This document shows positions 45,596 to 54,790 of a stretch of DNA of 64,000 bases, piece by piece. This stretch comes from Ancylomarina salipaludis (GTDB taxonomy: Bacteria > Bacteroidota > Bacteroidia > Bacteroidales > Marinifilaceae): positions 25,824-89,823 of the forward strand of contig NZ_SAXA01000015.1 of assembly GCF_004122035.1 (NCBI RefSeq). The letters are read 5' to 3'. A program made the position numbers and the translations under genes. Below the pieces are notes generated by a model. The model saw only the letters and a program-made list of their open reading frames with translations, was not told the DNA's origin and ran no database searches. Position 1 is the stretch's first letter. The number at the start of each line of letters is the position of its first letter.

Positions 45596-47876
45596 TTTAA
45601 ATATTCATAGTTTGTCAGAAGCTTTAGCATGGACTCTCCTCCACTCTATTTGGCAAGCAGCTTTAATAGCAGGAATCATAGCCCTGGCATTTCGATTTCT
45701 TGATAAAAATAATGCCCGATTACGATATGCAATGGCTAGTTTGGGCATGTTATTTATTTTTGTATTTGCAATTCTGACATTCATCTCAACACTACCTGAA
45801 AAGACATTAATTACTAAGCTCAATCTTTCTAATCTCGATCAAGAGCTTGTTTCAGGTAATCAAAGTTTTGTCATGTCTTGGGCTTGGTTTAAAAGCCTTT
45901 TGCCTACTAATATTCTGTTTCCCATTCTTTTAAGAACCTGGCTGATTGGAGTCGCTCTTCTTTCATTGAAAATGGTAATGAATTACATAACAGCTCTACG
46001 ATTAAGAAAGCATAAGGCCTTTCAGTTAAATGAGAAGCATATGCTTTTAGCATCCGGTTTAGTCGAGCGTTTTAATATAAAGAAAAAGGTTATATTCAGA
46101 GAATCGGCATCTATAGATTCTCCCTCTTTAATCGGTTATTTTAAACCCGTAATCCTTCTACCCATAATTTTAATAAGTGGGATTCCTGATAATCAACTTG
46201 AAATTATAATTGCTCATGAATTGGCCCATATTCGTCGTCACGACTATTTGGTTCAGTTTATACAAGGCATAATCGAAATACTATTTTTCTATCATCCTAT
46301 GGTATGGTGGCTGTCTTCTGTGGTTAATACCGAAAGAGAACACATTTGTGATGATCTGGCGGTAAAGGTTTGTGGTGAATCCTTAACCCTTATTAAAGCC
46401 TTAAATAATATGGAAAGTATCAGAAAAAAGAAACCTGAATTGGTATTGAGTTTTTCAGGTAAAAAAGCGAACCTCTTGAATAGAGTTCGAAGAATTGTGA
46501 ATCCTAAAACGGATATCCATCCTGTTTTGGAACGTGGTCTGATGAGTGCTTTATTTGTATTTGCACTGTTTGGTATGATTCTATTTTCAAATCTGGCAAA
46601 TTCTGAAAATCAAGTTAAAGCTCAAGGTGCAATAAATTTAAGTTTGGTTGATCTTGACAACAACCCGTTCGGGCAAGTTGCTCCTGTTCATTTGGAACAA
46701 AAAAAGAAGACTGATAGCCTGACAGCTCCGGAAAAGGTTCAAACTATTGCAAAGCCTTCCCTAGCTGAAATCCCAAGTCTTCCTGAGTCTCCTGCATTGC
46801 CAGAAGTTCCCGAAGCACCTGAATTGAATAGTGCTTTACAGGATACTATAATTAAGATGGATGAATTAAGTAAAACTCAGAAAGAAGCTTTGAAAGATGC
46901 ACTTAAAGAGTTGGAATCTGTGAAAATTGAGATAAGTGAAGAGAGTTTGAAAGAACTTAAAGAGGGCTTGAAGGAATTGGAATCAATTGATATTAATATT
47001 AAGAAAGAACTCATTGAGGCTGAAGCTGAGATGGAAAGAGAATTAAAGAATCTCGGAGAAGAGCATCAAAAAATATCATTTAAAGATATTGATGAGAATT
47101 CAAACCTGAGTCAAACAGAAAAGGATGAATTAAAAGCAAAGATAAAATCGTCTTTGGAAAGGATTAATTCTGAAGAATTCCGTCAGGAAATTCGTGAAAA
47201 CCTGGAACGCAGTAAAGAAAGTATTCAGCGTCAACTGGAGAAGATAAAATCCGGTGAGTTTAAAAGAACTTTAGAAGCTCAAAAAGAAAAGATCAGGGAA
47301 ATGATCAAAAAGTTTGAATCTCCAGAGTTTCAGCAAAACTTGAAGGATAATATTGAAAAGAGTCGTATACATATTGAAAAATGTCTAAAGAATAATGAAG
47401 GTAAAAAGATTAAATTGAAGATTGATTCAACTAATATGCCTCTTTGTATTCTTGATGGGATTGAAATTAGTCAGAACGAATTGAATAAGATTGATTCGGA
47501 TGTGATAGAATCCATTAACGTTTTAAAAGATAAAACAGAAACGAGTATTTATGGTGAGAAGGGAAAAAATGGTGTTATCCTGATTGACTCCAAAAATATG
47601 AGGCGCTCAAAGGACAGGTCGAAAAATAGCAAGACAATTAAAATAAATGGAAAGACCAAGAATCCCCCACTCTATATCATCGATGGTGTTAAAATGAACA
47701 AACACATGAAAATAACCGATATTGACCCTAGTGATATTGAATCGATTAATGTTTTGAAAGATAAATCCGCTATTGAGAAATATGGTAAAAAAGCAAAAAA
47801 TGGTGTCATTGAAATTACAACAAAAAATGATCGTATAAAGAATTTTAATGAATATATGAAGTCAAAAAAAGACTAA
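45582..47876 (+). CDS. BlaR1-like M56 metallopeptidase with coiled coil and two TonB-plug-like repeats
   Basis: A 764-residue protein from the ATG at 45582; the frame opens at a TTG nine codons earlier. Four membrane segments lie at about 20-40, 50-75, 105-135 and 310-330, with the M56 site AHELAHIRRHD (His212, Glu213, His216) facing the cytoplasm. Instead of a penicillin-binding sensor there is a long Glu/Lys/Leu coiled coil (about 400-600). Two related copies of the SusC plug motif follow: MPLCILDGIEISQN to KNGVILIDSKN (about 609-665) and PPLYIIDGVKMNKH to KNGVIEITTKN (about 693-750). Each contains DIESINVLKDK-like residues. It should cut the BlaI repressor on an envelope signal. Confidence 0.9.
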   Translation: MNLSNLNIHSLSEALAWTLLHSIWQAALIAGIIALAFRFLDKNNARLRYAMASLGMLFIFVFAILTFISTLPEKTLITKLNLSNLDQELVSGNQSFVMSWAWFKSLLPTNILFPILLRTWLIGVALLSLKMVMNYITALRLRKHKAFQLNEKHMLLASGLVERFNIKKKVIFRESASIDSPSLIGYFKPVILLPIILISGIPDNQLEIIIAHELAHIRRHDYLVQFIQGIIEILFFYHPMVWWLSSVVNTEREHICDDLAVKVCGESLTLIKALNNMESIRKKKPELVLSFSGKKANLLNRVRRIVNPKTDIHPVLERGLMSALFVFALFGMILFSNLANSENQVKAQGAINLSLVDLDNNPFGQVAPVHLEQKKKTDSLTAPEKVQTIAKPSLAEIPSLPESPALPEVPEAPELNSALQDTIIKMDELSKTQKEALKDALKELESVKIEISEESLKELKEGLKELESIDINIKKELIEAEAEMERELKNLGEEHQKISFKDIDENSNLSQTEKDELKAKIKSSLERINSEEFRQEIRENLERSKESIQRQLEKIKSGEFKRTLEAQKEKIREMIKKFESPEFQQNLKDNIEKSRIHIEKCLKNNEGKKIKLKIDSTNMPLCILDGIEISQNELNKIDSDVIESINVLKDKTETSIYGEKGKNGVILIDSKNMRRSKDRSKNSKTIKINGKTKNPPLYIIDGVKMNKHMKITDIDPSDIESINVLKDKSAIEKYGKKAKNGVIEITTKNDRIKNFNEYMKSKKD

Positions 47877-47894
47877 TCAAATATTTAACGAATT

Positions 47895-47928
47895 AAAAAA
47901 AAACGATTCCTTGGGGTCGTTTTTTTTG
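47895..47928 (+). terminator. intrinsic terminator of the blaI-M56 operon
   Basis: An A-rich arm ending ACGA with inner CC pairs with GG and TCGT, followed by a long T-run (47919-47927). Confidence 0.75.
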
Positions 47929-48001
47929 TATTCTGACCTAAACCTTTTATAGTTGAATTTAAAATTTAATTAGCTTTGAGTCTCATAAAATAAACACAAT
48001 C

Positions 48002-48358
48002 ATGACAAATAAAATCTATTACCTATCCACCTGCTCTACTTGCCAAAGAATTATGAAAGAACTTGGCATCGATGATAAATTCGAACAGCAGGATATTAAA
48101 ATCGAAAATATAAGCGAATCTGATTTAAAGGTGTTTGCTAATCAGGCTGGTTCTTATGAAGCCTTATTCAGCAAACGCGCCATGAAATATAAGTCTTTGG
48201 GACTTAAAGAAAAGAATTTATCCGAGGACGATTACAAACAGTTGATGCTTGATGAATATACCTTCTTGAAACGTCCGTTTATTCTCATAGATGGAGAAGC
48301 TTTTGTGGGAAATTCGAAGAAAACCGTAGAGGCTGCAAAAGCCAAACTGGGTTTGTAA
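48002..48358 (+). CDS. ArsC/Spx-family thioredoxin-fold protein
   Basis: A 118-residue protein of the ArsC/YffB family. YLSTCSTCQRIMKELG holds Cys11-x-x-Cys14, and the C-terminal TFLKRPFILIDGEAFVGNS contains the conserved cis-Pro loop (KRPFILI) and the RP motif seen in ArsC and YffB. It could reduce arsenate with a thiol donor, or be a general redox protein of unknown substrate. No ars genes are adjacent, so I do not assign arsC. It has its own terminator. Confidence 0.8.
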   Translation: MTNKIYYLSTCSTCQRIMKELGIDDKFEQQDIKIENISESDLKVFANQAGSYEALFSKRAMKYKSLGLKEKNLSEDDYKQLMLDEYTFLKRPFILIDGEAFVGNSKKTVEAAKAKLGL

Positions 48359-48381
48359 CAAATCTTATTTTATTTTCAAAC

Positions 48382-48415
48382 AGTCCTGTTGCTATTTCAG
48401 CTTCAGGACTTTTTT
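48382..48415 (+). terminator. intrinsic terminator
   Basis: AGTCCTG (48382-48388) pairs with CAGGACT (48404-48410), followed by a T-run. Confidence 0.75.
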
Positions 48416-48560
48416 GTTTGAAAACGTTTGCTATTTCAACCAATTGTTTTTGTTAGTTAATTAATGTTATAAAGGGAGACAGAACTCATAAAATTCTTAT
48501 TTTCGCTAGCCTTTCTTAATATGGATAATGAAAAGATCCAAAACACACGATTAAATAAAA

Positions 48561-49376
48561 ATGCGACGAAGAGAGTTTGTGAAAATGTCTGGCATCTTAG
48601 GAATGTTGACACTAACTGGTGTATTGCCAGCCTGTAATCTGCCTTTTGAATACAGTCCCTATGATATCATTGTTGAAAAGGAGTTTCGGGATTTAACAGC
48701 TAAAAATCTAGCCAAGCTTAAAGCTATTGATGCTGGGAAATCGTCTTTAAAAATTGCTCTTATTTCAGATACCCATACATTTTACGATGAATTTGAAGAG
48801 GCGGTTAAAGCTTTAAATGCCCGAGATGATATTGATTTTGTGATTCATGCAGGAGACCTGACTTTAAGTGCACTACATAAAGAATACACCTGGTTTAACG
48901 AAATAATGTCTAAGCTTAACAAACCTTTTATCACAGTTATTGGTAACCACGATTATCTGTCTAATGGGAAAGCAATTTATGAAAAGTCATTCGGACCAGG
49001 CAATTACACATTTACATTCAGAGGGTGCAAATTTGTGATGTTTGATAATAATATTTGGGAGAACAAGAATAATGATCCTGAATTTGATTGGTTTAAGGCC
49101 AATTTGGAAAATGATGGCGATTACAATTTTGTTATTCCGGTTTCCCATATTCCACCTTGGGCGGATCAGTACAACTATGGAAATGAACATGTGTTTAATG
49201 AAATGATGGAGGAAAATGATATTCAGCTGTCTCTGCATGGGCATACCCATAGTTTCTATCATGGTAAGCGATACGATCAAGTGGATTATTTGGTTGTTGG
49301 GGATATTGCTGATAAAGCTTATGCGATCATCTCGATAGATGAAGATTCGTACAGTATAGAGAAAGTGTCTTTTTAA
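48561..49376 (+). CDS. exported metallophosphoesterase (Tat-type lipoprotein signal)
   Basis: A 271-residue calcineurin-like phosphoesterase. The N-terminus MRRREFVKMSG has the twin-arginine pattern and the following lipobox LPAC gives Cys25, so it is probably a Tat-exported lipoprotein. The metal site is ISDTHTFYD, VIHAGDLTLS, VIGNHDYL, PVSHIPPW and LHGHTHSF, i.e. the D-x-H / GD / GNHD / H / GHxH motifs in order. The substrate is unknown. The next gene starts 35 bases later, suggesting co-transcription. Confidence 0.9.
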   Translation: MRRREFVKMSGILGMLTLTGVLPACNLPFEYSPYDIIVEKEFRDLTAKNLAKLKAIDAGKSSLKIALISDTHTFYDEFEEAVKALNARDDIDFVIHAGDLTLSALHKEYTWFNEIMSKLNKPFITVIGNHDYLSNGKAIYEKSFGPGNYTFTFRGCKFVMFDNNIWENKNNDPEFDWFKANLENDGDYNFVIPVSHIPPWADQYNYGNEHVFNEMMEENDIQLSLHGHTHSFYHGKRYDQVDYLVVGDIADKAYAIISIDEDSYSIEKVSF

Positions 49377-49410
49377 TTTGAATGTTGATGTTGGAATAAT
49401 TGAAAAGGAA

Positions 49411-50010
49411 ATGATTAAAAAAATTGGAATAAGCATTCTTGTTTTCACCCTTTTATCGTTGAATTTAAAGGGGACTGAAAATGAGAAAATTAAAAACGAT
49501 ACTCTAAAACGAAAATGGTATATTCCCAGAGCAGCAAAGATTCAACATGCAGGTAATATCGGTTTTATGTCCCTTGGTGCAACCTATTATCTGGTTGACG
49601 ACTGGTACCAGTTATCCATCATGTACGGTATGGCTACCGATCATACAGATGCCAAAACCCTTAATACATTAGCCTTTAAGAATACATTTCATATTAAGAA
49701 ATTTTATTATAAAGACTTTATTCTGAGCCCTATGGCAGGTTTAAGTATTAATTTAGGATCGACACATAATACATATCGGAAATTACCTGATTATTTTCCT
49801 GATAAGTACTATTTTCAGAATAAAATTCATTTCGCTCCATTTGTTGGAGCAACGATTTATCATCCACTACCCTATAAAACGATTAAAGGCATCGACTTCT
49901 ATTTTGAAATGGGGACTATGGATAATTATCTACTTGAGGCTATTCGAACAGATTACGTCAAGTATAGTGACATATGGAATCTAGCTTTAGGGCTTTCCTT
50001 CTATTTTTAG
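49411..50010 (+). CDS. small exported protein, possibly outer-membrane
   Basis: A 199-residue protein from the ATG at 49411, preceded by AAGGAA; an open frame to a TTG at 49378 would place polar residues before the signal. Signal-like MIKKIGISILVFTLLSLNL is followed by beta-rich sequence alternating aromatic and polar residues and ending in FYF (NLALGLSFYF), a C-terminal aromatic typical of outer-membrane barrels. I cannot name a family. It is probably in an operon with the phosphoesterase. Confidence 0.65.
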   Translation: MIKKIGISILVFTLLSLNLKGTENEKIKNDTLKRKWYIPRAAKIQHAGNIGFMSLGATYYLVDDWYQLSIMYGMATDHTDAKTLNTLAFKNTFHIKKFYYKDFILSPMAGLSINLGSTHNTYRKLPDYFPDKYYFQNKIHFAPFVGATIYHPLPYKTIKGIDFYFEMGTMDNYLLEAIRTDYVKYSDIWNLALGLSFYF

Positions 50011-50082
50011 ATTCGAAGAAATCTGATTCTTTAATAGAAATAATATTAGGCTTCACTCAATCAAAAAGGAGTTTTTAAGATA

Positions 50083-50135
50083 TAAGGCCTTATTTGCCGT
50101 AGTTCTTGTGACTAAGATGCAAATAGGGCTTTTTT
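50083..50135 (+). terminator. intrinsic terminator
   Basis: AAGGCCTTATTTGC (50083-50096) pairs with GCAAATAGGGCTT (50118-50130) with one bulge, followed by seven T. Confidence 0.8.
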
Positions 50136-50196
50136 TGTTTGGCATGTCAAAAAAAAGTTTTAGTTTCGCAATGTTTATTAATTCTAAATAAGAGTA

Positions 50197-51210
50197 ATGC
50201 AAACTAATTTTTGGCACGAGCAAAAAGCTCCCTCCTTTTCATTGGCTCCCATGGAAGATGTTACAGATACAGTCTTTCGTGAGATGATTCTGAAAAACTC
50301 AGAACAAGATCGCTTACATCTTTTGTTTTCTGAGTTTACTTCAACGGATGGGATGTGTCATGAAATTGGTCATGATAAGGTAAAACATCGTCTTCAAATT
50401 AATCAAAGTGAGAAATTACTCTTGAAAGAAAAGTCGGTGAAGCTCATTGCTCAAATTTGGGGAAAAGATCCGGAAAAATATTACAAGACAGCTCAGTATA
50501 TTGCTCAGGAAACTGATTTTGTCGGGATTGATATCAATATGGGCTGCCCCGTAAAGAATGTTGTCAAATCGGGTTGTTGTTCAGCACTGATACAAGATCC
50601 TGAATTGGCAAAAGATATTATTTTAGCGACTCGTGAGGGTTCTGATCTGCCATTGAGTGTCAAAACACGAATAGGATTCAAAGAAGTAGTCACAAACTCC
50701 TGGATCTCTCATTTACTGGGAATGCCGATTGATGCTCTCATTGTTCATGGTCGTATTCAAAAACAAATGTCAGATGGCTTAGCTGATTGGGACGAAATAG
50801 CCAAAGCCGTTCAATTACGAAATGAAATTGCGCCTCAGATAAAGTTGATAGGTAATGGTGATGTTTTATCATATCAGGAAGGTTTAGATAAAGTGAATCA
50901 GTTTGGTGTGGATGGGGTCATGATTGGTCGTGGCATTTTTAAAAATCCCTGGTTGTTTAGTCCGGGTTTATCTGAAGTTGATGAAGAGCGAAAATTGAAT
51001 ATGCTTTGGGAGCATACCGATTTATACGAAAGAACATGGCAGGGAAATAAGAATTTTGCAATTCTTAAACGTTTCTTCAAAATCTATTGCAAAGAGTTTC
51101 ATGGCGCGGCAAAATTGTGTCATCAGCTGATGCAAACTTCTTCGGCTAAAGAAGTGAAGGAAGCCTTAGATTTCCACAAACAAAATATCCAACTGGAAGA
51201 ATTGGTTTAA
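50197..51210 (+). CDS. tRNA-dihydrouridine synthase
   Basis: A 337-residue FMN enzyme that reduces uridine in the tRNA D-loop. SLAPMEDVTDTVFREM begins the TIM barrel. FVGIDINMGCPVKNVVKSGC carries the catalytic Cys in MGCP. LSVKTRIGF, ALIVHGRIQKQM and LIGNGDVLS are the flavin and tRNA-binding motifs, and GVMIGRGIFKNPWLF closes the barrel. It does not fit DusA, B or C clearly, so no symbol is given. Monocistronic. Confidence 0.92.
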   Translation: MQTNFWHEQKAPSFSLAPMEDVTDTVFREMILKNSEQDRLHLLFSEFTSTDGMCHEIGHDKVKHRLQINQSEKLLLKEKSVKLIAQIWGKDPEKYYKTAQYIAQETDFVGIDINMGCPVKNVVKSGCCSALIQDPELAKDIILATREGSDLPLSVKTRIGFKEVVTNSWISHLLGMPIDALIVHGRIQKQMSDGLADWDEIAKAVQLRNEIAPQIKLIGNGDVLSYQEGLDKVNQFGVDGVMIGRGIFKNPWLFSPGLSEVDEERKLNMLWEHTDLYERTWQGNKNFAILKRFFKIYCKEFHGAAKLCHQLMQTSSAKEVKEALDFHKQNIQLEELV

Positions 51211-51483
51211 GCATTTCAAATCTTCAGTAAGATTTGATTAAAATTACCCGAGAATCCCATCTGAGAATTGAATATTTATTGGCATGATGTCCCCTAGTTC
51301 AATATAGCTTTAAATTAGGGGGCTCTAAAGGCTTTTATGTTTATGTAAGCTGCTGTTTATGGGGTTTTTATCATTATTTATTGTGGTTCGAAATTTCTGT
51401 TAAACTAGATAAAATGAATAAAATGGGTATTTAAAGATCAAATGATGGTCTCAAATCAGGCATTTGAAATTTGAGTGTTTGGT

Positions 51484-52641
51484 TTAAATTCCCAACACTG
51501 TTTTTAATTCTTCTGACGATTCTTCACGAAGCTTATCGAAAAGTTCCGTCTCCTTTAAAAACATGCTCCAATGTTGATTTAAATCTTCGGCTTGCATATA
51601 CGTAATGCATTCTTCAAATTGTTTTAAAACAAACTGAGGAATCGAATTTTTATTAGCCCACTGATAAAATGCTTCAAATGATTTCGCAATTGTATTCTTA
51701 ATGTGTGAAGGAATAGCCTTAGTGTTATAATAATAAGGTCGTTCCAGAATATTGATATAGAAGTCTTCTTTTCGAATCACATCCTGTTCCAAACAGGTTT
51801 TGTATAATTCAGGCAGGTTGGCAATGGATAAAATAGAAATGGTTGGGGCAATTTTGAATTTAATGTGCGACAATTCTCTGATTGCTTCTCTGTTTTCTAT
51901 AAATTTTGTCCAATTAAATCCCTTTCGGATATATTCGCCCAATTTCCCATGAGCATCTATGCTTGCCAGAATCTCAACATGTTCAAACTGCTTCCAATAA
52001 TCCAGAATCCGATGACCTTTGAATTCCAAAACAGAAAAATTAGTGTTATATCTCAAGCGAAGTTTAGTGTGTTTATTCTCAATTAAATAGTGTAGAAGCG
52101 CATAATGCTCTTCACTCATTAGGGGCTCTCCTCCTGCAAAATAAATTTCTTCTGCTTGAAAAAGGGCTTCACCGGTTTCTGAAATAAAGTTTTCAAAATC
52201 GTTGATATTCTTTAGCAAAGCCGATTGTCCCAAACTGCGTTTTAGTTGTTTGGCTTCGGGAAACCAGGATGAGCTGGCACCATGCCAGCAGGTGCGACAA
52301 GCAAAATTACACGCGTTTGAGAAGCGAATATCAAAATAAATGGGTTGGTAAATGGCTTCGTACCCTTTGAATGTCGGAAAACGTTCATGTGTTTCTTGTC
52401 TGATGCTCTTTCCTCCTGCCTCTTCGAGTTTTAAACAAACAGCACACCGTGGGTCAGATTCTCCTTTTTTAAATTTTTCCCTTAGCTTATTGATGGCTTC
52501 ACCCTGCCAAATTTCATTGAAAGCTTGCTTGTTGCAATTTCCGTATGGGATATTGGCTACACAACAGGCTTTTACATTTCCTGCATTGCCTACATGGTAA
52601 TGAATAAAGGGCATTAAACAAAAAGGACGTTCTGGATTCAT
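51484..52641 (-). CDS. radical SAM protein with N-terminal twitch-like domain
   Basis: A 385-residue protein from the ATG at 52641; a GTG at 52707 would add 22 basic residues. The N-terminal part (about 1-85) has a SPASM/twitch-like set of Cys (KACCVANIPYGNC and RCAVCLKLEEAGG). Residues 90 onward hold the radical SAM core, RFSNACNFACRTCWHG with CxxxCxxC, then EIYFAGGEPLMSE. The twitch precedes the core, the reverse of the usual order for peptide maturases. No peptide substrate or partner gene is near. The substrate is unknown. Confidence 0.85.
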   Translation of the reverse strand: MNPERPFCLMPFIHYHVGNAGNVKACCVANIPYGNCNKQAFNEIWQGEAINKLREKFKKGESDPRCAVCLKLEEAGGKSIRQETHERFPTFKGYEAIYQPIYFDIRFSNACNFACRTCWHGASSSWFPEAKQLKRSLGQSALLKNINDFENFISETGEALFQAEEIYFAGGEPLMSEEHYALLHYLIENKHTKLRLRYNTNFSVLEFKGHRILDYWKQFEHVEILASIDAHGKLGEYIRKGFNWTKFIENREAIRELSHIKFKIAPTISILSIANLPELYKTCLEQDVIRKEDFYINILERPYYYNTKAIPSHIKNTIAKSFEAFYQWANKNSIPQFVLKQFEECITYMQAEDLNQHWSMFLKETELFDKLREESSEELKTVLGI

Positions 52642-52813
52642 ATTGCAAATATAATCGAATTGCTTTTTCCTCTTTAGGTTTTGATCCCCTATTTTGGTTT
52701 GTTTCACCTATTAAATAAATACAGTTTTGTCTTTATTTAAGCTTCATAATATTTTCAGGTCTCATCTATTTAGATTAATTTTAATTAAACTTTTTAAATA
52801 AAAATTATTCATT

Positions 52814-53287
52814 ATGAAAAAGATAAAAGTATTGGCTCTTGTTTGCCTTATGTTTGCAGGGTTTGGCACGATTAAAAGCTATGCCCATTGTGAAATTCCT
52901 TGCGGTATTTATGATGATGCTGCCAGAGTTAAAATGATGTATGAGCATATTCAAACCATCGAAAAGAGTATGAAAATGATTGTTGAGCTTTCTGCTGCAG
53001 AAAAACCGGACTACAATCAATTGGTTCGTTGGGTTAATAATAAAGAAGAGCATGCTAAGAAATTACAGGAAATAGCGACTCAGTATTTTATGTTTCAACG
53101 TGTTAAGTTGAGTGACGATCCGGTAATGAAAGCAAAAAATATGAAACAACTTGAATTGCTGCATAAAATATGTGTCTATGCAATGAAAGCCAAGCAGAGT
53201 ACAAATTTGGAAGTGATTAAAAACCTGAATGATACGGTTCATGATTTCGATCATGCATATTTTAGCAAAGACGAACACAAGCATTAG
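52814..53287 (+). CDS. sodN: nickel superoxide dismutase, exported by a Sec-type signal
   Basis: A 157-residue protein. MKKIKVLALVCLMFAGFGTI, then KSYA, is a signal peptide, and cleavage after SYA leaves HCEIPCGIY as the mature N-terminus. This is the NiSOD nickel hook H-C-x-x-P-C-G-x-Y, with His25, Cys26, Cys30 and Tyr33 corresponding to His1, Cys2, Cys6 and Tyr9. The rest is the four-helix bundle (DAARVKMMYEHIQTIEKSM, VRWVNNKEEHAKKLQEIAT). Classic NiSODs need a dedicated protease (SodX) to expose His1; none is adjacent. It probably detoxifies superoxide in the periplasm. Terminator at 53298-53331. Confidence 0.93.
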   Translation: MKKIKVLALVCLMFAGFGTIKSYAHCEIPCGIYDDAARVKMMYEHIQTIEKSMKMIVELSAAEKPDYNQLVRWVNNKEEHAKKLQEIATQYFMFQRVKLSDDPVMKAKNMKQLELLHKICVYAMKAKQSTNLEVIKNLNDTVHDFDHAYFSKDEHKH

Positions 53288-53297
53288 TCATCAATAT

Positions 53298-53331
53298 AAA
53301 AAACCTCTTCACATTCATGAAGAGGTTTTTC
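53298..53331. terminator. bidirectional terminator
   Basis: AAAAACCTCTTCA (53299-53311) pairs with TGAAGAGGTTTTT (53318-53330) between convergent genes. Confidence 0.92.
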
Positions 53332-53352
53332 TATATTTAGATAAACACTTTC

Positions 53353-53823
53353 TTATTCAGCGATTGATTTCTTAGTTAATTGATTATGAATAGCATTAAC
53401 TTCTTTAACTGCTGCAGAACCATACCAGGGGTGTAATTCCATAATTAATCGGCCTGCTTTAACGGCTGGATCACTTTCTGTCAAACGCCTGGCTTCTTCC
53501 AAGCTTTCGACATTAAAAATATAGATGCCTCTAATATCACCATCGTCCATAAAAGGGCCGGCAAGAACAAGGGTTCCCTCCTCAGCCATTTTCATGATAT
53601 TTTTTAGATGAGCCTTTTGTAATTGTGCAGCAGTAATTGAATCCTGATTTCTATTGGGACCTCTTTTTAAAAATGCCATGACATACTGACTCATACCATA
53701 TTGATCCGCCTTCAGTTTGAGTGCAAGTTCCTGATTATATTCTCTTTTATGCGGTGTTTCCTGACAGGCAGATAAAGAAATTCCTACAATGCATAGAAAT
53801 AAAATTGAGTATAAAGTCTTCAT
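53353..53823 (-). CDS. YCII-related lipoprotein
   Basis: A 156-residue lipoprotein: signal MKTLYSILFLCIVGISLSAC, lipobox LSAC with Cys20. The mature part is a YCII-like ferredoxin fold: YVMAFLKRGPN, then QLQKAHLKNIMKMAEEGTLVLAGPFMDDGD with the conserved His and the GPF-DDG stretch. Then comes IRGIYIFNVESLEEARRLTESDPAVKAGRL, the usual C-terminus. The enzymatic role is unknown for exported members. It is followed upstream, 61 bases away, by thiD on the same strand. Confidence 0.85.
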   Translation of the reverse strand: MKTLYSILFLCIVGISLSACQETPHKREYNQELALKLKADQYGMSQYVMAFLKRGPNRNQDSITAAQLQKAHLKNIMKMAEEGTLVLAGPFMDDGDIRGIYIFNVESLEEARRLTESDPAVKAGRLIMELHPWYGSAAVKEVNAIHNQLTKKSIAE

Positions 53824-53884
53824 TTTTATGATTTTAAATTGTAGTTATAAGATAAGAAAAACATTTTAACTTATCCTCAAGCAG

Positions 53885-54691
53885 CTATTTCCAATACTGG
53901 TGAAAGTGATGCACTGGCCCATGGCCTTTCCCAATTTTATAATCTCGCCCTTCTTGTATTGAATTTGTGATATAATGCTTAGCCTGTTGAGCTGATTCTG
54001 ATATGGTATAGCCTCTTGCCAAAAATGATGCAAAAGCAGAAGATAAGCAGCAACCTGTTCCGTGCGTGTTTTGTGTTTCAATTCTTTTCGACTTCAAATC
54101 ATGACTTTCTGATGTTTCAAAATCGTATAAAACATCGATTAAATCGTCTCCGCTTAAATGACCCGCTTTTAATAAAACAGAAAGCTGATATTTTTGAGCT
54201 AACTCTTTGGCAACACTTCTAAATTCAGTTTGTTTTTCAATTTTTCGACCCAGTAATATTTCTGCTTCTGGCAGATTGGGTGTGATGATTCTAACCTTAG
54301 GAAATAAAATTGTTTTTAGATTATTGATAGCTTCATTTAAAAGTAATGGATTCCCCGAGGTCGATACCATTACCGGATCAAGAACAATATTTTTGATTTG
54401 ATATTTATCAAGGCAATCAGCTACAATTTGTATGATTTCAGAAGAATGCAACATCCCAATCTTAATGGCATCGGTTCCAATATCATCGAGAACGGCCTCA
54501 ATTTGTGATTTAACGGTTAAAGGTGGTATTGGGTGAATAGCCGTAACACCAAGCGTATTTTGTGCTGTAATAGCGGTTATGGCTGAACTGGCATAGCATT
54601 GGCAAGCCGAAATCGTCTTTATATCAGCTTGTATACCAGCTCCTCCACCGGAATCACTCCCTGCAATGGTGAGTACTTTATTGTATTTCAT
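53885..54691 (-). CDS. thiD: hydroxymethylpyrimidine/phosphomethylpyrimidine kinase
   Basis: A 268-residue ribokinase-fold kinase that phosphorylates HMP twice to HMP-PP for thiamine synthesis. It has TIAGSDSGGGAGIQADIKT at the start, DPVMVSTSGNPLL (about 115-128), TPNLPEAEILLG and the anion-hole motif TQNTHGTGCCLSSAFA with the catalytic Asp position replaced by the usual G-T-G-C. A TPP riboswitch lies upstream on the same strand, which supports the assignment. No other thi gene is near. Confidence 0.95.
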   Translation of the reverse strand: MKYNKVLTIAGSDSGGGAGIQADIKTISACQCYASSAITAITAQNTLGVTAIHPIPPLTVKSQIEAVLDDIGTDAIKIGMLHSSEIIQIVADCLDKYQIKNIVLDPVMVSTSGNPLLLNEAINNLKTILFPKVRIITPNLPEAEILLGRKIEKQTEFRSVAKELAQKYQLSVLLKAGHLSGDDLIDVLYDFETSESHDLKSKRIETQNTHGTGCCLSSAFASFLARGYTISESAQQAKHYITNSIQEGRDYKIGKGHGPVHHFHQYWK

Positions 54692-54790
54692 GTCTTAGTT
54701 CAATTTAGGTTTAGGAACTATTCAGACATAAATGTTGTTGTGGGATAGAAAATACAAGATAAGAGCCTGTATAAAAGCTCTTAAAATGAA

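Noticed and set aside
48987..49448. Minus-strand frame of 153 codons opposite the phosphoesterase
   Set aside because: The plus strand has all metallophosphoesterase motifs; this frame is a shadow.
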